From NCBI RefSeq assembly GCF_036013955.1, contig NZ_CP107903.1, positions 2,232,001 to 2,296,000 of the forward strand: a stretch of 64,000 nt of DNA, read 5' to 3'. Below the pieces are notes generated by a model. It saw nothing but the letters and a program-made list of their open reading frames with translations. It was not told the DNA's origin and did not search any database. The stretch is from Streptomyces sp. NBC_00459. GTDB taxonomy: Bacteria > Actinomycetota > Actinomycetes > Streptomycetales > Streptomycetaceae. Position numbers and translations under genes: made by a program. Below, one piece after another: positions 52,074 through 62,513 of this stretch; position 1 is the stretch's first letter; every line of letters starts with the position of its first letter.

Positions 52074-52208
52074 CTAAGGGTGTGACGGGACCGTGGTCAG
52101 CAGCGGCTTCGGGGACGTCGTGCCCGTCGGCGAGCCCAGGGCCGTGATCGTGAGGACGAGTGCGAACGCGAGGGCGAGGCCGGTCGCGGCGGCGATCAGG
52201 GCACGCAT
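52074..52208 (-). CDS. SPW_0924-type small hydrophobic protein
   Basis: A 44-residue gene with GGGAGG upstream of the ATG at 52208. The product begins MRALIAAATGLALAFALVLT, a single hydrophobic helix or signal-like segment, and ends in a conserved SPKPLLTTVPSHP tail. I recognise this from a Streptomyces family annotated as SPW_0924. It lies 30 bases upstream of the DUF3068 gene, pointing to a two-gene operon at the membrane. Function unknown. Confidence 0.82.
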   Translation of the reverse strand: MRALIAAATGLALAFALVLTITALGSPTGTTSPKPLLTTVPSHP

Positions 52209-52303
52209 ACGGGGCCTCCCCGGCTACCGACGGCGAGCTGACGGGGTGTCAGGTCGGGGCACCGTAGCAACGGGCGGCCGAGATGAGAACAGCTCGCGCA
52301 CAC

Positions 52304-52342
52304 GAAAGCGGCACCCCGCGCCGTGAACGGGGTGCCGCTTTC
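52304..52342 (-). terminator. Terminator of the lytic transglycosylase gene
   Basis: GAAAGCGGCACCCCG (52304-52318) and CGGGGTGCCGCTTTC (52328-52342) form a perfect 15-pair stem with a nine-base loop, 24 bases beyond the transglycosylase stop. Confidence 0.85.
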
Positions 52343-52366
52343 CTGCGTATTGACGCGTACGACGAC

Positions 52367-54133
52367 TTACGCGCTCGGGGAGCTGGAGGCCGAGGGACTG
52401 GCCGACTCGGTCGGAGCCGTCGATTCTGTCGTCGATTCCGTCGCGGTCGGTGCCGGCGTAACCGTCAGCTCGACCGTCAGGGTGGCGCCACCGGTGGTGG
52501 TGATGCGGAGCAGGAAGGTGCCGGTGGTGACGTCCGAGTACAGCTTCGGCAGCTTGAGCAGGCCGTTCGCGTCCGTTTCGAGGCCCGTTAGGGTGCGGAC
52601 CGCCTTACCGTCCGCGTCCTTGAAGTAAGGACCCTTGTCGTTCACGGTCGCGTCGTCGGCCGAGGTGACCAGGGTCGCGGTGGCCGCGACGCGGTCCGCG
52701 ACGGCGCCGCCGTACGTCGCCTTGACCTCGACCTGGTCGGCGAACTCGCCGCCCGCCACGCAGGTGAGCGCGGTGGTGTCGGTGCGGGCGAGAGCGTCGG
52801 CCGCGCGGGCGGTGACGTTGACCGAGTAGTCGAGGGCAGCGACGGTACGGCCGACGACGACCGCGCGGACCGTGAAGGCGCCCGTCTTCTCGCCCGCCTT
52901 GAGCGCGGGTGCGACCGCGACTCCGGTGCTGTCGGTGACGACCGTGGCGACGCTCTCACCACCGGTGAAGGTGGTGTCGGTGTCGCCGATGATCGTGAAG
53001 CGGATCCTGACCTTGCCGACCGCTGTGCCGGCCGTGGTCTCCGCGCGCGTGCTGATCTTCTTGGTGAACGCGCCGCCCGCCGTCGCGGTGAGCTTGGCGG
53101 TGCCCGCGTCCTCCAGGTGGTCCACCGTGTCGGTGGGAGTGGGGGTGGGCACGGGTGTCGGGGTCGGCGCGGTGGGCTTGCCCGGCTTCGCGGGGGCCGG
53201 GGTGCTCGTCCCCGGCGTGTTCGTGCCGGGGTTCGGTGTCGTCGCGCCCGGCGACGGTGTGGGGCTCGCTCCGGAGTTGCTGTCGCTGCGGCCGACGGGC
53301 ACCGTGCCCGTGCCGTCCGGGACCTCGTGGGTGCCCTTGCGGTAGTACTCCAGCCACGACAGGACGAGGTTCAGATAGTCCGTCGAGTTGTTGTAGCTGA
53401 GGATCGCGCGGTTGAGGTCGGCCTGCGTCGAGAGGTCCCAGCCGTACCGGCACAGGTAGTGGCCGGCGGCGAGGGCCGCGTCGTAGACGTTGTTGGGGTC
53501 CTTCTTGCCGTCGCCGTTGCCGTCGCGGCCCGCCCACGCCCAGGTGGACGGGATGAACTGCATGGGCCCGACGGCGCTGTCGTAGCTGCTGTTGCCGTCG
53601 TACGCCCCGTTGTCGGTGTCCCTGATGAGGGCGAAGCCGTTGCCGTCGAGCTGTGGGCCGAGGATCGGGCTGGTCGTGGTGCCGTTCGCGTCGACCCGGC
53701 CGCCGCGGGCCTGACCGGACTCGACCTTGCCGATGGCGGCGAGGAGCTGCCAGGGCAGGTTGCAGCCGGGCTTGGCCGTGCCGAGCGCCGCCTCGGCCTT
53801 CTTGTAGGCGTCGAGGACGGTCGCGGGTATGCCGGCCTCGGCCTCGCCGATCGAGACCGGCGTGCCTATGACCGACGACTGCGACGGGCTGGGACTGGGG
53901 TTCGGGCTGTGGAGCGGTGGAAGGTCCGTGTAGTACGGCGAGTTGCCGGTCGCGCTCGCGCTGTCGTCGGTCGTCGCCTCGGACGTGGGCTGGGAGTCAC
54001 TGGCGGTCCGTCTGCCCTGGTCGTCGACCGTCGCCCCCGGAGCCTGGGACGCGGACAGTGCCGCGACCGCGAGCGCGGCCACGGCGGTCGTCGCCGCCCC
54101 CTTGCGGAGCCTCCTGCCGATGTACGCCGCCAT
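52367..54133 (-). CDS. Secreted lytic transglycosylase domain protein with C-terminal repeats
   Basis: A 588-residue exported protein. The signal peptide covers about 1-33 (RRLRKG, then a hydrophobic stretch ending ASQA). A Ser/Pro-rich segment follows, then a lytic transglycosylase fold (about 98-260) with catalytic Glu138 in LLAAIGKVESG and the SAVGPMQFIPSTWAWAG motif. A Pro/Thr linker (PTPVPTPTPTDT) leads to two immunoglobulin-like beta domains (about 345-450 and 455-565), probably cell-wall or surface modules. The end is a Ser/Thr/Glu-rich tail. It should cleave peptidoglycan glycan strands. The ATG at 54133 has GGGAGGGG upstream. Confidence 0.92.
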   Translation of the reverse strand: MAAYIGRRLRKGAATTAVAALAVAALSASQAPGATVDDQGRRTASDSQPTSEATTDDSASATGNSPYYTDLPPLHSPNPSPSPSQSSVIGTPVSIGEAEAGIPATVLDAYKKAEAALGTAKPGCNLPWQLLAAIGKVESGQARGGRVDANGTTTSPILGPQLDGNGFALIRDTDNGAYDGNSSYDSAVGPMQFIPSTWAWAGRDGNGDGKKDPNNVYDAALAAGHYLCRYGWDLSTQADLNRAILSYNNSTDYLNLVLSWLEYYRKGTHEVPDGTGTVPVGRSDSNSGASPTPSPGATTPNPGTNTPGTSTPAPAKPGKPTAPTPTPVPTPTPTDTVDHLEDAGTAKLTATAGGAFTKKISTRAETTAGTAVGKVRIRFTIIGDTDTTFTGGESVATVVTDSTGVAVAPALKAGEKTGAFTVRAVVVGRTVAALDYSVNVTARAADALARTDTTALTCVAGGEFADQVEVKATYGGAVADRVAATATLVTSADDATVNDKGPYFKDADGKAVRTLTGLETDANGLLKLPKLYSDVTTGTFLLRITTTGGATLTVELTVTPAPTATESTTESTAPTESASPSASSSPSA

Positions 54134-54563
54134 ACAGAGAACCCCTCCCGTGGGCGGCAAGCCGCCCTGTTCCGCCTGAATTCGTCCGGTTCCGATCGAT
54201 CTCGGCCAATCCCGGCCGGTCTCGGTCGGTCCTACAAACCGGCCATTTCGCCCGATTTCACGCCTTGTTGGAGCGTTACGCCTGCGTTGCGCTTCCGTGT
54301 TCGGTCATGCTCCCCAGTAGGCCGACCCAGGCGACCCTACGACAACTTGCGTTGCGCGGACACCCGTTCGTGCCCGATATTCACCGATTGGCCAACTGTG
54401 AATCGTCGCGTTCCACGGAGCCGGGTGGCCCGCACACGGCTTTTCGCGCACCTGTCCCACCGCCCCGTCACGGCCCGCCGCAGCCTGCGGCCGTCCCGCA
54501 TACTGGACGACCGTGATCATCGGGGTGGTCCGCCCCCGTCAACATCCGCTCCAGGGAGCCTCC
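54134..54563. other. Long divergent intergenic region with duplicated 12-mer
   Basis: 430 bases between the transglycosylase and DUF4184 genes. On the minus strand GCGCAACGCAGG (54292-54281) and GCGCAACGCAAG (54357-54346) occur 65 bases apart and are possible operator copies or leader elements. The 54134-54300 part reads as a leader for the transglycosylase. I looked for the c-di-AMP (ydaO) riboswitch found before some Streptomyces cell-wall hydrolases and did not see its signatures. No gene supported. Confidence 0.5.
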
Positions 54564-55499
54564 TTGCCGTTCACTCTCAGCCACGCGGCGGCCGTACTGC
54601 CCGCCGTACGCGCCGACGGAACCGGACGCGGCCGACTGATTCCGGCGGTACTCGTCGCCGGCTCCTTCTCCCCCGATCTGACCTACTTCGCGGCGAGCGT
54701 CCTGCCCCAGGCGATGGAGTTCGGCGCCGTCACCCACTCCTTCCCGGGCGTCTTCACGGTCGACGTGGTCGTCGCCTGGGCGCTGGTGGCCCTGTGGCTG
54801 CTCCTGCGTGAACCGCTGGTCGCCCTGCTGCCACGCACCCGGCAGGGCCGGACGGCGACCCTGCTGCGCTGCGGAGCCCCCCGCGCGCGGGTGACACCGT
54901 CGCTCGTCCTCCGGTGGTACGCCTCGGCGGCCTTCGGCGCGCTGACCCATGTCGTCTGGGACGCGTTCACGCACCACGACCGGTGGGGGGTGCGGCTGTT
55001 CCCCGTCCTGGACAGCGAGCTGCGGGGCTCACCTCTGTACTGGTACCTGCAGTACGGAGGTTCGGCGCTGGCCGCGCTGGTCATCGCGGGGTTCGTGTAC
55101 CACGCGCTGCGGCGGACCGGCGCGAGCGAGCCGACAGGCGTACCGAGACTGTCGGTACGGGACCGGTGGCTGGCCTGCGCCGTGATCGGCGGCTGCGCGG
55201 CGGTGGGGGCGGTGCAGCGGGTGCTGCGCTGGTGGGCGCACTGGGGGGCGACGGCGAAGCCGTGGGAGGTGATCCCGACGTTGTGCTTCGGAGCGGGTGC
55301 GGGCCTGCTGTCGGGGCTGGTCCTTTACGCGGCGGGGGTCAGGATCGGGCGCCCCGGGGAGCGGACGGGAATCCGTGCCCCGGAGGACCACCATCTCTGC
55401 CCCGAAGGCCGCGCGGCAGGCCGTACGGAAGGTCCGGAGGAGAGGGACACGGAGGATCACGCGGGCGGGCGGACCGGAGGGCGTACGGGTTCTCGCTGA
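54564..55499 (+). CDS. DUF4184 family membrane protein
   Basis: A 311-residue membrane protein. The TTG at 54564, with AGGGAG upstream, gives the canonical DUF4184 N-terminus M-PFTLSHAAAVLP. SFSPDLTYFAASV, AVTHSFPGVFTVDVVVAWAL and FGALTHVVWDAFTHHDRWGV, with repeated His/Asp residues, resemble the metal-dependent hydrolase pattern of YdjM/LexA-regulated inner-membrane proteins. Six to seven helices are likely. The last 50 residues are a charged cytoplasmic tail. Activity unknown. The track-like longer start at 54513 would add an unconserved stretch. Confidence 0.85.
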   Translation: MPFTLSHAAAVLPAVRADGTGRGRLIPAVLVAGSFSPDLTYFAASVLPQAMEFGAVTHSFPGVFTVDVVVAWALVALWLLLREPLVALLPRTRQGRTATLLRCGAPRARVTPSLVLRWYASAAFGALTHVVWDAFTHHDRWGVRLFPVLDSELRGSPLYWYLQYGGSALAALVIAGFVYHALRRTGASEPTGVPRLSVRDRWLACAVIGGCAAVGAVQRVLRWWAHWGATAKPWEVIPTLCFGAGAGLLSGLVLYAAGVRIGRPGERTGIRAPEDHHLCPEGRAAGRTEGPEERDTEDHAGGRTGGRTGSR

Positions 55500-55780
55500 C
55501 CGCCGCGAAGAGGCCGGCGCAGCCACTCCCGCCCTCGGCCCGCCCAGAGGCGCCAGGCCCGGGCGCGGCCGGACACCGTAAGGCCGGAGCGCGGGCCGAG
55601 GTGGGCACGGCGGGTGCGGGCGTGCGACACGAGTGCGCGGCGGAGCGCGTCCGCACGGCATCCGAGAGGTACGGCAGCCGGGCTGCTGCCAGGAACGCGA
55701 GCAGTGCTCGCGTCGGCGGCGAACACCGGTACCGGCGAGCGCGTGTGGGCCGTCCGTCGGATGAGCGTGCGTATACCCAT
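55457..55780 (-). CDS. Small basic hypothetical protein
   Basis: A 107-residue frame with ATG at 55780 (MGIRTLIRRTAHTRS). It is Arg/Ala-rich, with VFAADASTARVPG and a WRLWAGRGREWLRRPLRGG end, and reads like a Streptomyces-specific hypothetical. It overlaps the 3' end of the DUF4184 gene by 43 bases on the other strand. The ribosome binding site (AGGA, 11 bases away) is poor. No domain recognised. Confidence 0.42.
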   Translation of the reverse strand: MGIRTLIRRTAHTRSPVPVFAADASTARVPGSSPAAVPLGCRADALRRALVSHARTRRAHLGPRSGLTVSGRARAWRLWAGRGREWLRRPLRGGQREPVRPPVRPPA

Positions 55781-55870
55781 GCCCGCATCCTGTCGGGCGA
55801 GCCCGGGGCAGGCGTGTTCGTGGGGGCCACGCGGGTGACGGGCCCGGCGGAGACCGGGGCGGCTCACCCG

Positions 55871-55922
55871 CGCCCCCGCAGGGGCGCGGGGAACTGCGCG
55901 ACCAGCCCCCACCGGCCCGCAG
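55871..55922. repeat. Streptomyces-type intergenic hairpin repeat
   Basis: CGCCCC-CGCA-GGGGCG followed by CGGGGAACTGCGCGACCAGC and a GGCCCGCAG end. This block is a familiar non-coding repeat scattered through many Streptomyces genomes, usually between convergent genes. Here it lies between the small hypothetical gene and polA's 3' end and may also act as a terminator for polA. Confidence 0.65.
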
Positions 55923-56009
55923 CAGAAAACGCACGCGCCCGACCGCCTCACCGGCCCGAGGCAGTCGACCCGCCCGCCCGAACCGCCCGCCCAGCGGAGC
56001 GCCAGTGCG

Positions 56010-58736
56010 CTAGTGCGCTGCCGACTCCCAGTCGAGTCCCGAGCCCACCGACACGTCCAGCGGCGCCCGGAGGGTCACCGCGCCCGCCATCTCCCGGCGG
56101 ACCAGCTCCTCCGTGGCCTCGCGCTCGCCCGGGGCGATCTCCAGGACGATTTCGTCGTGGACCTGGAGCAGCATGCGGGACTTGAGCTTCGTCTCCTCCA
56201 GCGCCCGGCCCACGTTCAGCATGGCGATCTTGACGATGTCCGCCGCCGTGCCCTGGATCGGGGCGTTCAGGGCCATGCGCTCGGCCATCTCGCGGCGCTG
56301 ACGGTTGTCGCTGTTCAGGTCGGGGAGGTAGCGGCGGCGGCCGAAGAGGGTCTCCGTGTAGCCCGTCGCCCGCGCCTCGTCGACGGCCCGGCGCAGATAG
56401 TCCCGTACACCGCCGAAGCGTTCGAAGTACGTGTCCATCAGGCCGCGGGCCTCGCCCGCGTCGATGTTCAGCTGCCCGGACAGGCCGAAGGCCGACAGGC
56501 CGTACGCCAGGCCGTACGACATTGCCTTGATCTTGCGGCGCATCTCCGCGTCGACCGCGGAGCGGTCGACCGCGAACACCTGGGAGGCGACCGTGGTGTG
56601 CAGGTCCTCGCCGGACGTGAACGCCTCCAACAGGCCTTCGTCCTCCGAGAGATGGGCCATCACCCGGAGTTCGATCTGGCTGTAGTCCGCGGTCATCAGC
56701 GACTCGAAGCCCTCGCCGACCACGAAGCCCCGGCGGATGGCGCGGCCCTCGTCCGTGCGGACCGGGATGTTCTGGAGGTTGGGGTCCGTGGAGGACAGCC
56801 GGCCCGTCGCCGCCACCGTCTGGTTGAACGTGGTGTGGATGCGGCCGTCCGCCGCGATCGTCTTGATCAGGCCCTCGACGGTGACGCGCAGCTTCGCCTG
56901 CTCGCGGTGGCGGAGCATGATGACCGGCAGTTCGTTGTCCGTCTGGGTCGCCAGCCATGCGAGGGCGTCCGCGTCCGTCGTGTAGCCCGTCTTGGTCTTC
57001 TTCGTCTTCGGCAGGCCCAGCTCCCCGAAGAGGACCTCCTGGAGCTGCTTGGGCGAGCCGAGGTTGAACTCGTGGCCGACGGCCGCGTGTGCCTCCTTCA
57101 CCGCCTGCTGCACCGCGCCCGCGAACATCTGCTCCATGGCTTCCAGGTGGGCCCTGTCCGCCGCGATGCCGTGCCGCTCCATGCGGGCCAGCAGTGCCGA
57201 CGTCGGCAGCTCCATGTCGCGCAGCAGATCCGCCGCGCCGACCTCCTGGAGGCGCTCGCCGAACGCCTCGCCCAGGTCGACGATCGTGCGGGCCTGCACC
57301 ATCAGGGAGTCGGCCTCCGCGCCCTCGTCCGTACCGAAGGCCAGCTGGCCGTCCGCCGTCGCGGCGGGCGCCAGTTCACGGCCGAGGTACTCCAGGGACA
57401 GCGCGTCCAGGTCGAAGGAACGCCGGCCCGGTTTGACCAGGTACGCGGCCAGGGCCGTGTCCATGCTCACCCCGGCCACGGTCCAGCCGTGCTCCGCGAA
57501 GACCCGCATCGCGCCCTTGGCACTGTGGAACACCTTGGGCCGGTCCGCGTCGGCCAGCCAGGCCGCGAACGCGTTCTCGTCGCCCTCGTCCAGCTCCGCC
57601 GGGTCGAACCAGGCCGCCGCTCCCCCGGCCGCGGCGAGCGCCACCTCGGCGACCGAGCCACTGCCCAGCGCCCAGGTGTCGACCGTGGCGACGCCGAGGA
57701 CCTCCGAGCCGTGCTCGATCAGCCAGGGGGCCAGCTCGCCCGCGCCGAGCACCGTCCCGTCCACCTCGACACCGGGCTCGGCCACCGGGCCGGCATCGGC
57801 CTCCTCGGCGCCCGGATCGACGGCCAGCAGCCGCTCGCGCAGTGAGGGGTTGCGGATCTCCAGGGTGTCGAGGACCAGCGCCACCGCCGTACGGTCGTAC
57901 GCGGCCCTCGCCAAGTCCGCGACCGACTTCGGGAGTTCGACGTCCCGGACCATCTCCGTGAGCCGGCGGTTGAGCTTGACGGCCTCCAGGTGGTCGCGCA
58001 GGTTCTGCCCGGCCTTGCCCTTGACCTCCTCGACCCGCTCGACCAGGTCCGCGAACGACCCGAACTGGTTGATCCACTTCGCCGCCGTCTTCTCACCGAC
58101 CCCCGGAATGCCGGGCAGGTTGTCGGACGGGTCGCCGCGCAGCGCCGCGAAGTCCGGGTACTGGGCGGGCGTCAACCCGTACTTCTCGAAGACCTTCTCC
58201 GGAGTGAACCGGGTCAGCTCGGAGACGCCCTTCGTCGGATACAGCACCGTCGTGTTCTCGGTGACCAGCTGGAAGGAGTCCCGGTCGCCGGTGACGATCA
58301 GCACCTCGAAGCCCTCGGCCTCGGCCTGCGTGGCCAGCGTGGCGATGACGTCGTCGGCCTCGAAACCGTCGACCGCGAACCGCTCCGCGTGCATCGCGTC
58401 GAGCAGCTCGCCGATCAGCTCGACCTGCCCCTTGAACTCGTCCGGCGTCTTCGACCGGTTCGCCTTGTACTCCGTGAACTCCTCGGAGCGCCAGGTCTTG
58501 CGGGACACGTCGAACGCCACCGCGAAGTGCGTGGGCACCTCGTCGCGCAGTGTGTTGGCGAGCATCGACGCGAAGCCGTAGATCGCGTTCGTCGGCTGTC
58601 CCGTCGCGGTCGTGAAATTCTCCGCGGGCAGCGCGAAGAACGCGCGGTACGCCATCGAGTGCCCGTCAATGAGCATCAGCCGGGGGGAACCCGTGCCGGA
58701 GGTCTTCTCGGTCTTCTTCGACGCTGTTTCTGCCAC
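56010..58736 (-). CDS. polA: DNA polymerase I
   Basis: A 908-residue PolA. Residues 20-320 are the 5' nuclease (LMLIDGHSMAYRAFFALP, the FEADDVIATLA acidic cluster, and helix-hairpin-helix PGVGEKTAAKW). Residues 340-520 keep the 3'-5' exonuclease fold, but the catalytic DEDD residues are gone: VATVDTWALG replaces D-x-E and FHSAKGAM replaces the NxxYD motif. The polymerase motifs are intact: A TADYSQIELR, B RRKIKAMSYGLAYG with Tyr at the ddNTP-discrimination position, and C VHDEIVLEI. The GTG at 58736 is seven bases after the -10 element. The enzyme fills repair gaps, matching its damage-type promoter. Confidence 0.97.
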   Translation of the reverse strand: MAETASKKTEKTSGTGSPRLMLIDGHSMAYRAFFALPAENFTTATGQPTNAIYGFASMLANTLRDEVPTHFAVAFDVSRKTWRSEEFTEYKANRSKTPDEFKGQVELIGELLDAMHAERFAVDGFEADDVIATLATQAEAEGFEVLIVTGDRDSFQLVTENTTVLYPTKGVSELTRFTPEKVFEKYGLTPAQYPDFAALRGDPSDNLPGIPGVGEKTAAKWINQFGSFADLVERVEEVKGKAGQNLRDHLEAVKLNRRLTEMVRDVELPKSVADLARAAYDRTAVALVLDTLEIRNPSLRERLLAVDPGAEEADAGPVAEPGVEVDGTVLGAGELAPWLIEHGSEVLGVATVDTWALGSGSVAEVALAAAGGAAAWFDPAELDEGDENAFAAWLADADRPKVFHSAKGAMRVFAEHGWTVAGVSMDTALAAYLVKPGRRSFDLDALSLEYLGRELAPAATADGQLAFGTDEGAEADSLMVQARTIVDLGEAFGERLQEVGAADLLRDMELPTSALLARMERHGIAADRAHLEAMEQMFAGAVQQAVKEAHAAVGHEFNLGSPKQLQEVLFGELGLPKTKKTKTGYTTDADALAWLATQTDNELPVIMLRHREQAKLRVTVEGLIKTIAADGRIHTTFNQTVAATGRLSSTDPNLQNIPVRTDEGRAIRRGFVVGEGFESLMTADYSQIELRVMAHLSEDEGLLEAFTSGEDLHTTVASQVFAVDRSAVDAEMRRKIKAMSYGLAYGLSAFGLSGQLNIDAGEARGLMDTYFERFGGVRDYLRRAVDEARATGYTETLFGRRRYLPDLNSDNRQRREMAERMALNAPIQGTAADIVKIAMLNVGRALEETKLKSRMLLQVHDEIVLEIAPGEREATEELVRREMAGAVTLRAPLDVSVGSGLDWESAAH

Positions 58737-58743
58737 GACCCCG

Positions 58744-58766
58744 ATCCTGCCACGTGCCACTGACAA
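58744..58766 (-). promoter_or_regulatory. PafBC/RecA-NDp-type promoter of polA
   Basis: Minus strand: TTGTCAGTG (58766-58758), eight bases, CAGGAT (58749-58744), seven bases, GTG start. The upstream box is perfect; the -10 has C at the first position. The spacing to the start codon predicts a leaderless mRNA, as at uvrB and ogt. Confidence 0.78.
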
Positions 58767-58878
58767 CGCGGGCCGTCCGGGCCCTCCGGGCCGCCGAAGA
58801 CCCAGTACACCGTTGTCACCGCCCCGTGCGAGGATCGAACAGGTGGCACACACGCAGGTGAACCATGCGCAGGCCCAC

Positions 58879-58908
58879 CACGTGCAAGCGGAGAGACACG
58901 TGCAAGCG
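58879..58908 (+). repeat. Short direct repeat upstream of the FdhF/YdeP gene
   Basis: CACGTGCAAGCG occurs at 58879-58890 and again at 58897-58908, an 18-base period, ending just before the AAGGGG ribosome binding site. It could be a tandem regulator site overlapping the leader. Confidence 0.5.
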
Positions 58909-58921
58909 AAGGGGCTCAGTC

Positions 58922-61201
<2,280 letters not shown>

Positions 61202-61270
61202 GCGTTTGCTCAGTGGATGGACGCAGGCGTACCGACGCCGCACCGACCACGACGAACGGAGCCGGGCCCC

Positions 61271-61756
61271 ATGGGTGAGCAGCAGCATGTGAAGTTCCCG
61301 CAGGAAGTCATCGACGAGTACTCGGCACTGGGTATCGACGTGATCGCCATGTTCTCCGCGGGGCACCTGGGCAACCGGATGGGCGTGCAGATAGTGGAGG
61401 CGTCGGCGGACCGTGTCGTCGGCACGATGCCCGTCGAGGGCAACACCCAGCCGTACGGGCTGCTGCACGGGGGCGCGTCCGCGGTGCTGGCCGAGACCCT
61501 CGGGTCGGTCGGGGCGATGCTGCACGGGGGCAGCACGAAGATCGCCGTCGGCGTGGACCTGAACTGCACCCACCATCGCGGGGCCCGCTCGGGGCTGGTC
61601 ACCGGCGTGGCCACACCGGTGCACCGGGGGCGGTCGACGGCGACGTACGAGGTCGTGATCAGCGACGAGGAGGGGCGGCGGGTGTGCAGTGCGCGTCTGA
61701 CCTGCCTGCTCAGGGATGCCGGGCTGGGCGGGCAGGAGCCTGCGCCCGCCGAGTGA
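61271..61756 (+). CDS. PaaI family hotdog-fold thioesterase
   Basis: A 161-residue hotdog protein. The family core is GNTQPYGLLHGGASAVLAET (near 58-77) with the helix N-cap HGG motif, VGVDLNCTHHRGARSG, and GRSTATYEVVISDEEGRRVC. PaaI-type enzymes hydrolyse aryl- or acyl-CoA thioesters; the substrate cannot be told. The start at 61271 (MGEQQHVKFPQEV) lies 70 bases after the oxidoreductase gene. The downstream HAD gene starts 25 bases after it, so a small operon is likely. Confidence 0.9.
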   Translation: MGEQQHVKFPQEVIDEYSALGIDVIAMFSAGHLGNRMGVQIVEASADRVVGTMPVEGNTQPYGLLHGGASAVLAETLGSVGAMLHGGSTKIAVGVDLNCTHHRGARSGLVTGVATPVHRGRSTATYEVVISDEEGRRVCSARLTCLLRDAGLGGQEPAPAE

Positions 61757-61781
61757 CACGCAGGTGACAGGGAGGGGAAGC

Positions 61782-62480
61782 ATGTCCGGCGAGAGCGGCC
61801 CGGATCCGCGGGTCCTGGTCTTCGACGTGAACGAGACGCTCAGTGACTTCACCGCGCTGCGAAGCCGATTCGAGGACGTCGGGGCACCGGCGGATCTCAT
61901 GGCCACCTGGTTCGCCGCGCTGCTGCGGGACGGGTTCGCGCTGACGGCCGCGGGCACGTACGGGGACTTCGCGTCGCTGGCCCTGGACGGCCTGCGGACC
62001 CTGCTGCCGGTGGTACCGGAATGGAGCGGGGACACCGAGGCCGCCGCCCGGCACATCATGGACGGCCTGACGCACCTGGAGGTGCACCCCGACGTCGCGC
62101 CCGGCGTGCGGAAGCTGCACGAAGCCGGGTTCCGCCTGGTGACGATGACCAACGGCAACGCCGCCCTGACCCGGCGGCTGCTGGCCGGGGCGGGCCTCGA
62201 CGAGTACTTCGAGGCGATGCTGGACGTCAGCGGTCCGCGCTGCTGGAAACCGGCCCCGGCGGCCTATCGGTACGCCGTCGAGCAGGCCGGGGTCCGGCCG
62301 GAGCAGGCGCTGATGGTCGCCGTCCACCCCTGGGACGTCGACGGCGCGCTGCGGGCCGGGCTGGCGGGGGCGTGGCTGCGCCGGGACGCGGCCGTCTACC
62401 CCACGACGATGACCCGGCCGACGTATGTCGTACAGGACCTGCCGGAACTCGCCGAGGTGCTGGTCGCGGCCCGGGAGTGA
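61782..62480 (+). CDS. Haloacid-dehalogenase-like hydrolase (type II)
   Basis: A 232-residue HAD hydrolase. The nucleophile motif is FDVNETLSD (Asp15), with Asn17 in place of the second Asp of DxDxT, as in the L-2-haloacid dehalogenase subclass rather than phosphatases. Motif II is LVTMTNGNA, and the lysine of motif III is in RCWKPAPAAYRYAV. Motif IV, AVHPWDVDGA, is complete. The cap domain covers about 25-95. GGGAGGGGAAGC precedes the ATG. It may act on a haloacid or a related small molecule; the true substrate is unknown. Confidence 0.88.
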   Translation: MSGESGPDPRVLVFDVNETLSDFTALRSRFEDVGAPADLMATWFAALLRDGFALTAAGTYGDFASLALDGLRTLLPVVPEWSGDTEAAARHIMDGLTHLEVHPDVAPGVRKLHEAGFRLVTMTNGNAALTRRLLAGAGLDEYFEAMLDVSGPRCWKPAPAAYRYAVEQAGVRPEQALMVAVHPWDVDGALRAGLAGAWLRRDAAVYPTTMTRPTYVVQDLPELAEVLVAARE

Positions 62481-62513
62481 AGTGAACGGTGACGCGGGGC
62501 CTCCGCGGTGCCG

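Noticed and set aside
54134..54300. c-di-AMP (ydaO) riboswitch before the transglycosylase gene
   Set aside because: Searched because such hydrolases are known targets in Streptomyces, but the conserved core sequences are not visible.
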